Origin: JBBRWO01 sp038249135
GTDB lineage: Bacteria > Actinomycetota > Coriobacteriia > Anaerosomatales > JAAXUF01
Reading direction: 5' to 3'
Assembly: GCA_038249135.1 (NCBI GenBank)
Contig: JBBRWO010000054.1
Coordinates: forward strand, 1 to 13,590
Length of the DNA stretch: 13,590 nucleotides
The translations under genes and the position numbers were made by a program. Positions 13,155 through 13,590 of the stretch are shown in pieces. A model generated the notes under the pieces. The model did not search any database. It had not been told where the DNA came from and worked only from the letters and a program-made list of their open reading frames with translations. Position 1 is the stretch's first letter, and each line of letters opens with the position of its first letter.

Positions 13155-13590
13155 ATGCCGTTCTCACCAGAAGCCGTCCGCGAGGCCTTTCCCGCGTTGC
13201 AGGAAGGCGCTGCCCACTTCGACGCACCCGGAGGCTCGTTGGTCCCGCAGGTCGTGGCCGACGCGGTGCGCGACACCCTCGCCTCGGCGATGAACCAGCG
13301 CGGCACCTTCACGGTCGCCGACCGGCGCACCCTCGAGACCGTGCGGCTCGCTCGGCTGGCGATGGCGGACCTGCTGGGCGGGGATCCCGGGGGCGTCATC
13401 TTTGGTCGGAGCATGACGCAGCTCACGTTCGACATCTCGCGAGCGCTTGCCAAGACGTGGCAGCCGGGCGACGAGATCGTGGTCTCTCGGCTCGATCACG
13501 ACGCCAACATCCGGCCGTGGCTCTACGCGGCGCAGAGTGCCGGCGTCACCGTACGCTGGGTCGAGTTCGACTCGGCGACCGGCGAACTCA
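13155..13590 (+). CDS. Cysteine desulfurase-like class V aminotransferase (3' truncated)
   Basis: 145 codons are open to the right edge from ATG 13155, with GAGGGA about 10 nt upstream. FPALQEGAAHFDAPGGSLVP (residues 12-31) is the typical opening of TIGR01976-type proteins, a branch of the NifS/SufS family. VIFGRSMTQLTFDISRAL (81-98) matches the substrate-loop and cofactor-phosphate region, and SRLDHDANIRPW (111-122) is the diagnostic motif of this branch. The PLP-binding lysine and any catalytic Cys lie beyond the window. The enzyme is expected to be a cytoplasmic PLP enzyme acting on cysteine or a related substrate; the true reaction of this branch is not settled. This gene looks like ordinary chromosome and not part of the island. 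Confidence 0.88.
   Translation, partial: MPFSPEAVREAFPALQEGAAHFDAPGGSLVPQVVADAVRDTLASAMNQRGTFTVADRRTLETVRLARLAMADLLGGDPGGVIFGRSMTQLTFDISRALAKTWQPGDEIVVSRLDHDANIRPWLYAAQSAGVTVRWVEFDSATGEL

Noticed and set aside
1..13590. CRISPR array, tRNA or rRNA
   Set aside because: No regularly spaced direct repeats with unique spacers and no tRNA or rRNA signatures were seen on either strand.

Overview
The window is high-GC DNA whose genes mostly start at ATG or GTG behind clear Shine-Dalgarno sequences. Gene style suggests a bacterium of the actinobacterial type, perhaps an anaerobic Coriobacteriia-like lineage: there is a tiny exported haem-motif protein and a TIGR01976-type aminotransferase. That placement is inference from content only. 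Most of the window is an accessory island of nucleases, helicases, Fic and nucleotidyltransferase genes with many broken copies. Only the right edge (after about 12.7 kb) looks like ordinary chromosome.

Layout. 2-769: 3' end of a HelD/UvrD-like helicase ending in topoisomerase-type zinc fingers. 859-1548: single-HKD phospholipase D-like protein. 1626-2643: NERD-domain helicase broken after its Walker A region. 2810-3562: zinc-ribbon, membrane and Ala/Lys-rich protein with a C-terminal Cys/His domain. 3599-3805: 68-residue membrane protein. 3809-7715: a cluster of YhcG (DUF1016, PDDEXK) sequences: one intact gene (4010-5029), one decayed double-N-terminal fusion (5362-6163), one fragment (7526-7715) and two small scars (3809, 5233). 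An IS21-like end relic (5085-5191) and an intact Fic gene (6254-7525) lie inside this cluster. 7890-9254: unrecognised 454-aa protein. 9292-10906 (minus strand): nucleotidyltransferase plus winged-helix pair under an apparently autoregulated promoter. 11027-12496 (minus): DUF2779 protein with a Cas4-like iron-sulfur nuclease layout, with a short relic of a second copy just upstream. 12741-12944: small secreted CxxCH protein and a strong terminator. 13155-end: start of a cysteine-desulfurase-like PLP enzyme.

The most striking signal is inside the YhcG genes. All four copies of the DUF1016 N-terminal domain carry a long, almost perfect odd-length palindrome (arms of 12-14 bp, 1-nt spacer) centred on the first base of the same V/L codon, just before the QLSWSH-type motif. 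Its sequence differs between copies, yet both arms change together. Sequence divergence between the two longest copies starts just upstream of the palindrome, and an in-frame recombination junction lies within 10 nt downstream of one. I propose that this is a gene-internal DNA recognition, cleavage or recombination site belonging to the YhcG family itself. A second theme is that three genes (NERD helicase, yhcG copy 2, DUF2779 relic) appear to have kept sequence from both ends while losing their middles.
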